A stretch of 10,467 nucleotides of DNA from an uncultured Burkholderiales bacterium (lineage in GTDB: Bacteria; Pseudomonadota; Gammaproteobacteria; Burkholderiales; Burkholderiaceae_E). The stretch's first letter is position 1. Every line of letters starts with the position of its first letter. Where the stretch lies: NCBI GenBank assembly GCA_903923345.1, contig CAIXXI010000402.1, forward strand, positions 1-10,467, written 5' to 3'. The position numbers were made by a program, and so were the translations under genes. Positions 1 to 6,115 of the stretch are shown here, piece after piece. The notes under the pieces were generated by a model that was not told where the DNA came from, ran no database searches, and saw nothing but the letters and a program-made list of their open reading frames with translations.

Positions 1-225
1 AACATCATGGGATGGGCTTTCAGCTACACCCTCGAGCAGGTGCTCAAGCAGTGCGGCGACGACCTGACCCGCGAAAACATCATGCGTCAGGCCGCCAGCT
101 TGAAGGATTTCCGCAACCCGGCGCTGTTGCCCGGCAGCCTGATCTCGACCAGCCCCACCGACTACAGCGTCATCACCTACATGAAGATCCAGCGCTTTGA
201 CGGCAAGGTCTGGCAGATGGAGTGA
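1..225 (+). CDS. Branched-chain amino acid-type ABC transporter substrate-binding protein, C-terminal end (5' truncated by the window)
   Basis: Only the last 74 codons are present, and the frame is open from base 1. The visible part resembles the C-terminal end of LivK-type (Leu/Ile/Val-binding fold) periplasmic receptors: a helix like 'YTLEQVLKQCGDDLTRENIM', then 'LLPGSLISTSPTDYS' and the closing strand 'MKIQRFDGKVWQM'. In this family the protein captures a ligand in the periplasm and passes it to LivHMGF-type membrane components. Ligands are often not amino acids but aromatic acids or other carboxylates when the gene sits among CoA-dependent catabolic genes, as here. The stop codon overlaps a possible GTG start of the next gene, so it is probably cotranscribed with the crotonase-to-dehydrogenase block. 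The N-terminal signal peptide and binding residues lie outside the window, so the ligand cannot be judged. Confidence 0.82.
   Translation, partial: NIMGWAFSYTLEQVLKQCGDDLTRENIMRQAASLKDFRNPALLPGSLISTSPTDYSVITYMKIQRFDGKVWQME
219..222 (+). promoter_or_regulatory. Ribosome binding site GGAG that favours the ATG at 231
   Basis: GGAG lies in the last codons of the upstream receptor gene, 8 bases before the ATG at 231. That is a good Shine-Dalgarno spacing. The alternative GTG at 222 overlaps this motif and has only a poorly spaced AAGG further upstream. This is the reason for choosing 231 as the start of the crotonase-family gene. Confidence 0.5.
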
Positions 226-230
226 CGGTG

Positions 231-1085
231 ATGCACACCGAGCATATTGCCGTGGAGATCAGCGCCGGTGTGATGACACTGACGCTGAATCGTCCAGAGG
301 CCTTGAATGCCTATACCGCCCGGATGGGACGCGAACTCACGCAGGCCTTTCGGCATGCCGATGAAAATGACGCGGTGCGAGCGATCATCGTTACCGGCGC
401 AGGCCGAGGCTTTTGTGCGGGTGCCGACATGTCGTCCGGTGCAGACAGCTTCGGTGACGATCAGGCGGACAACATGTTTGCCGACCGTCCGCCTGGAGAG
501 CGGCGACCCGACAGCTTCATTGCTGCGATGTTCGAGTGCCGCAAGCCCTCGATTGCTGCGATCAATGGGGCCTCGGTCGGCGTGGGGCTCACCATGACCC
601 TGCCGATGGATGTTCGGGTGGCCTCAACGCATGCGAAGTTCGGCGCGGTCTTCACCCGTAGAGGCCTGGTGCCCGAGGCGGCCAGCGCGTGGTTCCTGCC
701 TCGCATCGTCGGGCTGCCTCAGGCGCTGCGCTGGTGCTACTCGGGTCGGGTCTTCGATGCCCAGGAGGCGCTGCGTGGCGGGCTGGTCGAGGCCGTGGTC
801 GAGCCGGATCAGCTGCTCGATCACGCCCACGCGATCGCCCGGGAGATTGTTGATCACACTGCGCCAGTCTCGGTGGCGCTGACACGGCAGATGTTGTGGC
901 GTTTCACCGGCGATCCGACGCCCTTTGATCTGATGGAAATCGACAGCGACCTCAACAAGCGACTCGGCGCAGGGCCGGATGTTCGCGAGGGCGTTTCGGC
1001 CTTTTTCGAGAGGCGCTCCCCGCAGTTTCCGGGCAAAGTCTCGACCGACATGCCGCAGGGCTACCCGTGGTGGGCGCCTCGTTGA
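231..1085 (+). CDS. Enoyl-CoA hydratase/isomerase (crotonase) family protein, isomerase-like active site
   Basis: A 284-residue protein of normal crotonase length, counted from the ATG at 231; GTG 222 would add three residues. Family hallmarks in order are 'LNRPEALNA' (residues 19-27), the first oxyanion-hole segment 'GRGFCAGAD' (58-66) and the second oxyanion-hole segment 'NGASVGVGL' (112-120). These bind the acyl-CoA thioester. The two glutamates that catalyse hydration in rat mitochondrial hydratase (Glu144 in GGGCEL and Glu164 in FGQPE) align with Thr121 and Phe141 here. A glutamate is present in 'GLVPEAAS' (Glu149), where delta3-delta2-enoyl-CoA isomerases of the ECI2/yeast Eci1 type carry their catalytic base. 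I infer double-bond isomerisation or another non-hydratase reaction on an enoyl-CoA. The next gene begins immediately after the stop, so expression is probably coupled to the kinase and dehydrogenase downstream. Family is certain; the exact reaction is not. Confidence 0.9.
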   Translation: MHTEHIAVEISAGVMTLTLNRPEALNAYTARMGRELTQAFRHADENDAVRAIIVTGAGRGFCAGADMSSGADSFGDDQADNMFADRPPGERRPDSFIAAMFECRKPSIAAINGASVGVGLTMTLPMDVRVASTHAKFGAVFTRRGLVPEAASAWFLPRIVGLPQALRWCYSGRVFDAQEALRGGLVEAVVEPDQLLDHAHAIAREIVDHTAPVSVALTRQMLWRFTGDPTPFDLMEIDSDLNKRLGAGPDVREGVSAFFERRSPQFPGKVSTDMPQGYPWWAPR

Positions 1086-1097
1086 GTGGCTGACACC

Positions 1098-2099
1098 ATG
1101 ACGCTTTCGACTGATGACTTTCGCGAAGCGCTGCAGAAGGCAGCCTGCAGGGCCTTGCCGGCAGCGGATCGAATCGAGCACCTCAAGCGCCTCTCCGCAG
1201 GCGCAACGCTCGAGACCTGGTCATTCGATGCGATCGGCGCGAATGCGCGCTGGCCACTGATTTTGCGACGCTCGCCTGGCGGCGTGCGCGCTGTTCGCAC
1301 CTTGGCGTTGGCCGATGAGGCGGCGCTGGTGCGGGCCTTGCGCACGGCCGGCGCACCGGTGGCCGAGGTGGTGTACACGCTGGCTGACGAGGATGGTCTG
1401 GGCGATGGGTTCATGATGATCCGCATCGATGGCGAGACCATTCCGCGCAAGATCCTGCGCGATGCCCGGTTTGACCGGGTCCGGCCGCAGCTGGTGGGGC
1501 AATTTGCACAGATTGCTGCCGGCTTGCATGCGGTTGATGTCGCGACATTGCCGGCTGCGCTGCCGGTCTCCGGCGTGCGGCGCACACTGGATGACCTGCG
1601 ATTGCGCACCGAAGCGCTCGAATCACCCCGTCCGGTCTTTGATCTGGCGATTCGCTGGCTGACGGACCACGCGCCGTCGGAAGTCCTGCCCGCGCGGCTG
1701 GTTCATGGCGACTATCGGCATGGCAACGTCATCATCGGAACCGATGGGATTCGGGCCGTCCTGGACTGGGAAATTGCGCATCTCGGAGACCCGATCGAAG
1801 ACCTGGCCTGGCTGTGCCTGCCGCCCTGGCGCTTTGGTCATCTGGACCAGCCCGCAGGCGGGCTGGGTACTCGAGAGGCCCTGTTGAGCGCCTACGAAGC
1901 CGCGAGCGGCCAGGCGGTTGATCCGATGCGATTCCGATTCTGGGAGCTGCTCGGAAGCCTGCGCTGGGGCGTGAGCTGCGCCAGCATGCTCGAGTGGTTT
2001 CGCAGCGGTCGAAATCGCACGGTGGAGCGCGCGATGATCGTGCGCCGCGCCTCTGAAAATGAGATGGACATGATGCGCCTGATCTGCGGGAGGGACTGA
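1098..2099 (+). CDS. APH-fold kinase family protein (LvaA / ACAD10-11 kinase-domain-like)
   Basis: A 333-residue protein of the aminoglycoside phosphotransferase/choline kinase fold. The catalytic loop is 'HGDYRHGNVII' (His203, Asp205 as catalytic base, Asn210), and the metal-binding motif is 'VLDWEIAHLGDPIEDLAWL' (Asp223 first). The N-terminal lobe carries 'LILRRSPGG' (residues 55-63), matching the nucleotide-binding strand. Proteins of this type next to acyl-CoA dehydrogenase are not antibiotic-resistance kinases. In Pseudomonas putida LvaA phosphorylates 4-hydroxyvaleryl-CoA, and in animals an equivalent domain is fused to the dehydrogenase in ACAD10/ACAD11. I infer phosphorylation of a hydroxyacyl-CoA; the substrate is not readable from sequence. 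The start is ambiguous: GTG 1086 abuts the previous stop and gives 337 residues, while ATG 1098 has a weak GAGTGG upstream. The next gene starts one base after the stop. Confidence 0.88.
   Translation: MTLSTDDFREALQKAACRALPAADRIEHLKRLSAGATLETWSFDAIGANARWPLILRRSPGGVRAVRTLALADEAALVRALRTAGAPVAEVVYTLADEDGLGDGFMMIRIDGETIPRKILRDARFDRVRPQLVGQFAQIAAGLHAVDVATLPAALPVSGVRRTLDDLRLRTEALESPRPVFDLAIRWLTDHAPSEVLPARLVHGDYRHGNVIIGTDGIRAVLDWEIAHLGDPIEDLAWLCLPPWRFGHLDQPAGGLGTREALLSAYEAASGQAVDPMRFRFWELLGSLRWGVSCASMLEWFRSGRNRTVERAMIVRRASENEMDMMRLICGRD
2088..2094 (+). promoter_or_regulatory. Strong ribosome binding site for the DUF6285-type gene
   Basis: GGGAGGG is the best Shine-Dalgarno match in the + strand operon. 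It lies inside the last codons of the kinase gene, 6 bases before the ATG at 2101. It fixes that start and suggests the small protein is made at a high rate relative to the kinase. Confidence 0.55.
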
Positions 2100-2100
2100 G

Positions 2101-2475
2101 ATGCTCGATGCACCGACACCGGTCGAAATTCTGGAGGTGGTCGCCGCCATGATCCGCGATCAGCTGGTTCCGCAATTGCCGCCTGATGCGGTCTTTCACG
2201 CACGGGTCGCAGCCAATGCAATTGACCTGGTGCGTCGCCAGCTCGAATCGGGCGAGGCCCTCGAGGCCGAGTCTCTGGAACGACTGCAGCGACTGCTCGG
2301 GCGATCGGGCGATGCGGAGTCTCTTGAGCGCGAGCTCAGTGCCCGGATCCGCACGGGTGAACTGAACGCACAAACTCCGGGTCTTCTCGAACATCTGATG
2401 GCGGTCACGATGGCCAAGATGTCGATCGACCAGCCCAGCTACGCCAGCTATCGACGCGAACTCGAACAGCACTGA
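2101..2475 (+). CDS. Small DUF6285-type protein, probable partner of the kinase (LvaB-like)
   Basis: A 124-residue, mostly helical, acidic protein with no signal peptide or membrane segment. The conserved-looking parts are 'PTPVEILEVVAAMIRDQL' near the N-terminus, 'FHARVAANAIDLVRRQLE' (residues 40-57) and a C-terminal 'MTVAKMSIDQPSY'-like stretch (actual residues VTMAKMSIDQPSY around 101-113). From memory this is the DUF6285 family, which usually sits between an APH-type kinase gene and an acyl-CoA dehydrogenase gene. In the P. putida levulinate operon the about 12 kDa LvaB in the same position is needed with LvaA for phosphorylation of 4-hydroxyacyl-CoA. I infer that this is a non-catalytic subunit of the kinase. 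Spacing is one base from the kinase stop and 19 bases to the dehydrogenase. The identity of LvaB with DUF6285 is recalled, not checked. Confidence 0.78.
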   Translation: MLDAPTPVEILEVVAAMIRDQLVPQLPPDAVFHARVAANAIDLVRRQLESGEALEAESLERLQRLLGRSGDAESLERELSARIRTGELNAQTPGLLEHLMAVTMAKMSIDQPSYASYRRELEQH

Positions 2476-2494
2476 ACCCACCAAGGACACCCAC

Positions 2495-3772
2495 ATGGAC
2501 TTCAATCTGCCGCCAGACCTGGTCGACTATCTCGCCAGGCTCGATGCGTTCATCGACGCCGAGATCCGTCCCTTGCAAGCGCAAGACGACAACGAACGCT
2601 TCTTCGACCATCGTCGCGAATGGGCTCGAACCGATTTCGAAGGAGGCGGCCTGCCGCGCGAAGAGTGGGAGGCGCTGCTGCTCGAGGCCAAGCGCCGGGC
2701 CGACAAGGCCGGCTTCTATCGCTTCTCATTGCCGAAGGAGTATGGCGGCCAGAGCGGTGGCAACCTGTGGATGGCCGTCATTCGCGAGCACATGGCGAGC
2801 AAGGGGCTGGGCCTGTTCAACGACCTTCAGAACGAACATTCGGTCGTGGGCAATTTCCCTTTCATCGTGATGCTGCGGGATTTCGGCACGCCGGCCCAAA
2901 AGGAAAAATTCATCAAGGGTTCGCTCAATTTCGAGTTGAAGATCTCCTTCGGCCTGACCGAGCCGAACCACGGATCGGACGCCACACACATGGAGACGCG
3001 TGCCGTGCGGGAAATCCGCAATGGTGTGAGCGGCTGGCGCATCGATGGTGTAAAGATGTGGACGACCGGCATGCACATCGCCACGCATTGCGCGACCTTC
3101 GCTCGCACCTCGGGCAAGGAGGGCGATGGAAAAGGCATCACCTGCTTCCTGGTGCCCACCGAGACACCGGGCGTCAAGGTCGAGGAATACCTCTGGACCT
3201 TCAACATGCCGACCGATCACCCCCGGGTGAGTTTCACCAACGTGTGGGTTCCGGATGAGGCGATGTTCGGCTCGCTCGATATGGGCCTGCCGCTGGCGCA
3301 GTCCTTCGTCCATGAAAACCGCATCCGTCAGGCGGCCAGTTCACTGGGCGCGGCAAGCTTCTGCGTCAATGAAAGCGTGCGTTATGCCCGCGAGCGCAAG
3401 CCCTTCGGCGAAGACCTGGCCCGGAATCAGGGGATCCAGTTCCCGCTGGTCGAACTGGCGACCCAATGCGAAATGCTGCGCCAGCTGATCCGTAAGACCG
3501 CCTGGGAAATGGATCAGATGCCGCATCCGGAGGTCGAGAAAAAGCTCTCCGACAAGGTCTCGATGTGCAATTACTGGGCGAATCGTCTGGTGTGCGAGGC
3601 CGCTGACCGTGCCATGCAGGTCCATGGCGGGATCGGCTATTCACGGCACAAGCCCTTCGAGCACATCTACCGGCACCATCGCCGTTATCGGATCACCGAA
3701 GGTTCGGAGGAGATCCAGATGCGCAAGGTGGCCGGCTTCCTGTTCGGCTACATGGGGCCGAACAAGCACTGA
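2495..3772 (+). CDS. Acyl-CoA dehydrogenase family flavoprotein (LvaC / ACAD10-11-like)
   Basis: A 425-residue FAD enzyme of typical acyl-CoA dehydrogenase architecture: N-terminal helical domain, central beta domain, C-terminal helical domain. The flavin/substrate signature is 'FGLTEPNHGSD' (residues 152-162), followed by 'WRIDGVKMWTTG' (181-192). In the C-terminal domain are 'RKPFG' (301-305), 'VHGGIGYS' (376-383) and 'RITEGSEEIQM' (399-409). Glu402 aligns with the catalytic base of medium-chain acyl-CoA dehydrogenase (the Glu of YEGT). It could oxidise an acyl-CoA to an enoyl-CoA. Given the adjacent kinase and DUF6285 protein, it may instead remove phosphate from a phosphorylated hydroxyacyl-CoA, as LvaC and ACAD10/11 do. 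AAGGAC at 2483-2488 is a fair ribosome binding site. It is the last gene of its run and converges on a - strand gene with a gap of only 3 bases. Confidence 0.93.
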   Translation: MDFNLPPDLVDYLARLDAFIDAEIRPLQAQDDNERFFDHRREWARTDFEGGGLPREEWEALLLEAKRRADKAGFYRFSLPKEYGGQSGGNLWMAVIREHMASKGLGLFNDLQNEHSVVGNFPFIVMLRDFGTPAQKEKFIKGSLNFELKISFGLTEPNHGSDATHMETRAVREIRNGVSGWRIDGVKMWTTGMHIATHCATFARTSGKEGDGKGITCFLVPTETPGVKVEEYLWTFNMPTDHPRVSFTNVWVPDEAMFGSLDMGLPLAQSFVHENRIRQAASSLGAASFCVNESVRYARERKPFGEDLARNQGIQFPLVELATQCEMLRQLIRKTAWEMDQMPHPEVEKKLSDKVSMCNYWANRLVCEAADRAMQVHGGIGYSRHKPFEHIYRHHRRYRITEGSEEIQMRKVAGFLFGYMGPNKH

Positions 3773-3775
3773 GCT

Positions 3776-4558
3776 TCAGAAGCGTTCGAAGGGGCCGAGC
3801 AGTCGCCACTGGCCCACTGGGAGGTTGCCCAGTGGGATTCGGCCCATTCGGATGCGGCGCAGCCCGGTGACTTTCAGACCGACCAGATCGCACATGCGCC
3901 GGATCTGACGCTGGCGGCCTTCGCGCAGCACGAAGCGCAACTGGTCTTCGTTCTGCCAGGACACCTTGGCCGGTTTCAGTGCACGGCCATCGAGTGAGAG
4001 CCCGTGGTTGAGCAGGGCCAGCGCGGTCGCATCGAGTGTGCCTTCGACGCGAACCAGATATTCCTTTTCGATGTCCGATTGCTCGCCGATCAGTTGTCGG
4101 GCGATCCGTCCGTCCTGGGTCAGCACGAGCATGCCGGTCGAGTCGATGTCGAGACGGCCTGCCGGCGCGAGCCCTCGGGTGTCGATGCGCTTTGCGGGTG
4201 AGGGTTTGCCTGCGGTGGGCTTGGGTCCGGCCACCCGCGGATCGCTCCATTGGCGATCGGGTGTGATCAGTCGAACCGCCGGCGGATAGTTGCCCTCGTC
4301 ATCGGCATGGGAGACATGCCCGATCGGCTTGTTCAGGATCACGGTGATGCGTTGGGCCTGCTGCAGCTTAGCGCCCTCGGCCAGGCTGACCGTCTGGCTC
4401 GGGTGGGCGCGGCTGCCGAGTTCGGTGACCGGCTGGCCATCGAGCAGCACAAGGCCTTGCTCGATGTAGAGGTCTGCTTCACGGCGCGAGCAGATGCCCC
4501 GCTCGGCGAGCAGTTTCGAGATGCGGACGCGGCCGTCCGATGGGATGGGTTCGTTCAT
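3776..4558 (-). CDS. RluF/RsuA-family rRNA pseudouridine synthase
   Basis: A 260-residue protein from the ATG at 4558. An N-terminal S4 RNA-binding domain (about residues 11-60) contains 'ERGICSRREADLYIEQG', very like E. coli RluF. The catalytic domain has 'NKPIGHVSH' (76-84), the signature 'AGRLDIDSTGML' with catalytic Asp137, 'EKEYLV' (164-169) and 'EGRQRQIRRMCDLVG' (213-227). The family isomerises specific uridines in rRNA; RluF acts on 23S U2604. Whether the target here is that site cannot be told from sequence. A stretch of about 40 residues rich in Pro, Lys and Arg (about 92-130) separates the two catalytic motifs and is longer than in E. coli RluF. Upstream in-frame ATGs at 4573 and 4594 exist; I prefer 4558 because the extra residues do not resemble the family and cover an inverted repeat. 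It appears to be a housekeeping gene between catabolic blocks. Confidence 0.9.
   Translation of the reverse strand: MNEPIPSDGRVRISKLLAERGICSRREADLYIEQGLVLLDGQPVTELGSRAHPSQTVSLAEGAKLQQAQRITVILNKPIGHVSHADDEGNYPPAVRLITPDRQWSDPRVAGPKPTAGKPSPAKRIDTRGLAPAGRLDIDSTGMLVLTQDGRIARQLIGEQSDIEKEYLVRVEGTLDATALALLNHGLSLDGRALKPAKVSWQNEDQLRFVLREGRQRQIRRMCDLVGLKVTGLRRIRMGRIPLGNLPVGQWRLLGPFERF
3813..3836. repeat. Perfect 9-bp hairpin inside the 3' end of the pseudouridine synthase gene
   Basis: CCCACTGGG (3813-3821) and CCCAGTGGG (3828-3836) form a perfect 9-bp stem with 7 G-C pairs and the 6-base loop AGGTTG. A second copy of most of the left arm, CCACTGG at 3806-3812, could pair with the right arm instead. 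The stem lies 40 bases past the acyl-CoA dehydrogenase stop and within codons 241-249 of the opposing gene. There is no T-run on either side, so it is not a canonical intrinsic terminator. It may still slow polymerase or protect the 3' end of the + strand operon transcript. Confidence 0.6.
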
Positions 4559-4576
4559 GTCAACCCGAATCATAAG

Positions 4577-4594
4577 GTGCAGCCCGATCTGCAC
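4577..4594. promoter_or_regulatory. Inverted repeat GTGCAG-N6-CTGCAC, possible operator
   Basis: A perfect 6-bp dyad with a 6-base spacer (CCCGAT) in the short divergent gap between the pseudouridine synthase gene and the first SDR gene. The 18-bp size suits a dimeric repressor. It overlaps a weak candidate -35 (TGCACA, 4590-4595) of a promoter whose -10 would be TAAGAT (4612-4617), reading toward the SDR pair. The symmetry is seen directly; the regulatory role is inferred. Confidence 0.3.
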
Positions 4595-4595
4595 A

Positions 4596-4608
4596 GCGCA
4601 AACTGCGC
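4596..4608. promoter_or_regulatory. Second small inverted repeat GCGCA-N3-TGCGC
   Basis: A perfect 5-bp dyad one base to the right of the GTGCAG/CTGCAC repeat, lying in the spacer of the same candidate promoter for the SDR genes. AAAC (4600-4603) and GTTT (4609-4612) form a further overlapping dyad. It could be part of a compound operator or chance symmetry in GC-rich DNA. Confidence 0.22.
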
Positions 4609-4642
4609 GTTTAAGATGGCGCGACTCTCTTGGATCAATGTG

Positions 4643-5377
4643 ATGAATCCAGACATTTCATTCGGGCTGCGTGGGCGGCGTGCAGTGGTGAGCGGCCACC
4701 GAGGCGGCATCGGTGCGGCCGTGGCGGCCCTGTTCGAGCGAGATGGCGCGCAGGTGATCGGCCTGGATTTGCCGGATTTCGACCTCGCGGAAGTCTCCAC
4801 CGTTCAGGCCCGTGCCGAGGCCCTGATTGCGCAACACGGTCCGGTCGATATTCTGGTGAATTGTGCGGGCATCACCACGCTGGGCAGTGTGCTGGAGACC
4901 GATCTGGACCAGGTTCGTCGGGTGTTCGATGTGAACTTCATGGCGCCGTACGCACTGATCCGGGCGGTGCTGCCGGGCATGATCGCGCAATCGCGCGGAG
5001 CCGTGGTCAATGTGGCATCGGATCAGGCGCTCATTGGCAAGCCGGTGAGTGCAGCCTATGGCGCCAGCAAAGCGGCACTGGCGCAGCTCACCCGCAGTGC
5101 GGCACTCGACTGGGCGGTGCACAACATCCGCTTCAATTGCGTCGCCCCGGGCAGCACCGACACCGCGATGCTGGCGAGCGTCATCGGCCAATTGGCGCAG
5201 CGCTACCCTGACCGTTTCCCGACTGCCTCGGTGGACGCCTACCGCGGCTCGGTGCCGCTGGGCCGGTTTGCCGCCACCGATGAGATTGCCGCGGCGATTG
5301 CGTTTCTGGCCAGTGATGCGGCCAGTTTCGTGACCGGTGTGATCTTCCCGGTCGATGGCGGGACGACCGCCGCATGA
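4643..5377 (+). CDS. Short-chain dehydrogenase/reductase, NAD-type
   Basis: A 244-residue classical SDR. The Rossmann glycine motif is 'SGHRGGIG' (residues 17-24), and Asp42 in 'VIGLDLPDF' sits after the second strand, where an acidic residue normally selects NAD(H) over NADP(H). 'NCAGI' (73-77) matches the NAG motif. The catalytic residues are Ser126, Tyr139 and Lys143 with the usual spacing, and the C-terminus 'VTGVIFPVDGG' is typical. The enzyme should interconvert a hydroxyl and a carbonyl group. A 3-hydroxyacyl-CoA dehydrogenase role like LvaD would suit the neighbouring block, but the substrate is inferred. The frame stays open upstream to 4250, antisense to the pseudouridine synthase. 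I start at ATG 4643 because SDR homology begins there; in-frame ATG 4616 would add nine unlike residues. The stop overlaps the next SDR start in ATGA. Confidence 0.88.
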   Translation: MNPDISFGLRGRRAVVSGHRGGIGAAVAALFERDGAQVIGLDLPDFDLAEVSTVQARAEALIAQHGPVDILVNCAGITTLGSVLETDLDQVRRVFDVNFMAPYALIRAVLPGMIAQSRGAVVNVASDQALIGKPVSAAYGASKAALAQLTRSAALDWAVHNIRFNCVAPGSTDTAMLASVIGQLAQRYPDRFPTASVDAYRGSVPLGRFAATDEIAAAIAFLASDAASFVTGVIFPVDGGTTAA

Positions 5378-6093
5378 GCCTGAAGACAGCCACTGCGCCG
5401 TGTGCGCTGGTCACCGGCGGGAGCCGCGGAATCGGTCTGACCATTGCGACCGCGCTGGTTGCGGCCGGCTATGAGGTGATCGTGGCCGCGCGCAACACCG
5501 TTGGTTTACCGGCCCCGCTGCAATTCATGTCGCTCGACATCACCGATGCTCAAGCGGTGCGCCAGGCCATCCAGTCGCTGCCCCGACTCGATCTGCTGGT
5601 GAACAACGCAGGGCTTGCCGGGGCGAATACGCCCGATGATCCGGACGATGCCCTGTGGGCGGACATTCTCGCCACCAATCTCACGGCAGCCTGGGTGTGC
5701 AGCACGGCTGCGCTCAAGCGCCTGCCCGATCAGAGTGGGCGCATCATCAACATCGCGTCTGTGCTCGGGCTGTCGGCCGTTCCTGATCAGCCGGCCTACT
5801 GTGCTGCCAAGCACGGCCTGATCGGCCTGACCCGATCGATGGCGCTGCATGCCGCAGCGCGCGGCATCACGGTCAATGCCATCTGCCCGGGCTGGGTTGA
5901 AACCGAGATGTCGGCGCAGCGGTTCGAAGAGCTGGGCATCACGCGTGAAGAAGCAGGCGCCGGCATTCCGATCGGACGCATGAGCACGCCCCAGGAAGTG
6001 GCACATCTCGTGGTGTTTCTGGCTGGGGCCGGTGCAGCTTCCATCACCGGTCAGGCACTGGTTGTGGATGGCGGCTCGAGCGTGGCGGCCTGA
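5374..6093 (+). CDS. Short-chain dehydrogenase/reductase, FabG-like, probably NADP-type
   Basis: A 239-residue classical SDR resembling 3-oxoacyl-ACP reductases. It shows 'TGGSRGIG' (residues 14-21), 'LDIT' (54-57), 'NNAGLAG' (77-83), catalytic Ser129, Tyr142 and Lys146, 'NAICPGWVETEM' (168-179) and the C-terminal 'ITGQALVVDGG'. After the second strand the sequence is 'VAARN' with Arg40, a basic residue typical of NADP(H) preference, unlike the Asp in the partner gene. ATG overlaps the previous stop by four bases (ATGA), so translation is almost certainly coupled. The pair may act on the same substrate family in successive or opposite directions. The substrate is unknown; 3-oxoacyl-CoA or a cyclic alcohol are both possible. 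It converges on the GST-like gene with a 22-base gap and no clear terminator. Confidence 0.9.
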   Translation: MSLKTATAPCALVTGGSRGIGLTIATALVAAGYEVIVAARNTVGLPAPLQFMSLDITDAQAVRQAIQSLPRLDLLVNNAGLAGANTPDDPDDALWADILATNLTAAWVCSTAALKRLPDQSGRIINIASVLGLSAVPDQPAYCAAKHGLIGLTRSMALHAAARGITVNAICPGWVETEMSAQRFEELGITREEAGAGIPIGRMSTPQEVAHLVVFLAGAGAASITGQALVVDGGSSVAA

Positions 6094-6115
6094 GTCGATA
6101 CCGCGCGGGCAGCTT

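Noticed and set aside
624..1181. Long - strand open frame opposite the crotonase gene
   Set aside because: It is antisense to a gene with clear crotonase motifs, its translation is rich in Arg and Pro as expected for a GC-rich shadow frame, and it has no recognisable domain.
1098..2099. Aminoglycoside resistance gene
   Set aside because: The fold matches, but the setting between crotonase, DUF6285-type and acyl-CoA dehydrogenase genes points to the LvaA/ACAD10-11 kinase group and not to drug resistance.
4568..4573. TATGAT as a -10 element for the pseudouridine synthase gene (complement strand)
   Set aside because: The start of transcription would fall about three bases before the ATG at 4558, leaving no leader, and no acceptable -35 is found at 16-18 bases.
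4250..4642. Open frame of 131 codons running into the first SDR, antisense to the pseudouridine synthase gene
   Set aside because: It lies opposite a clear S4/pseudouridine synthase gene, its translation resembles nothing I know, and SDR homology begins only at ATG 4643. High GC leaves antisense frames open by chance.
6094..6115. Terminator between the convergent SDR and GST-like genes
   Set aside because: The gap holds a short GC-rich palindrome (CCGCGCGG) but no real stem-loop with a T-run on either strand.
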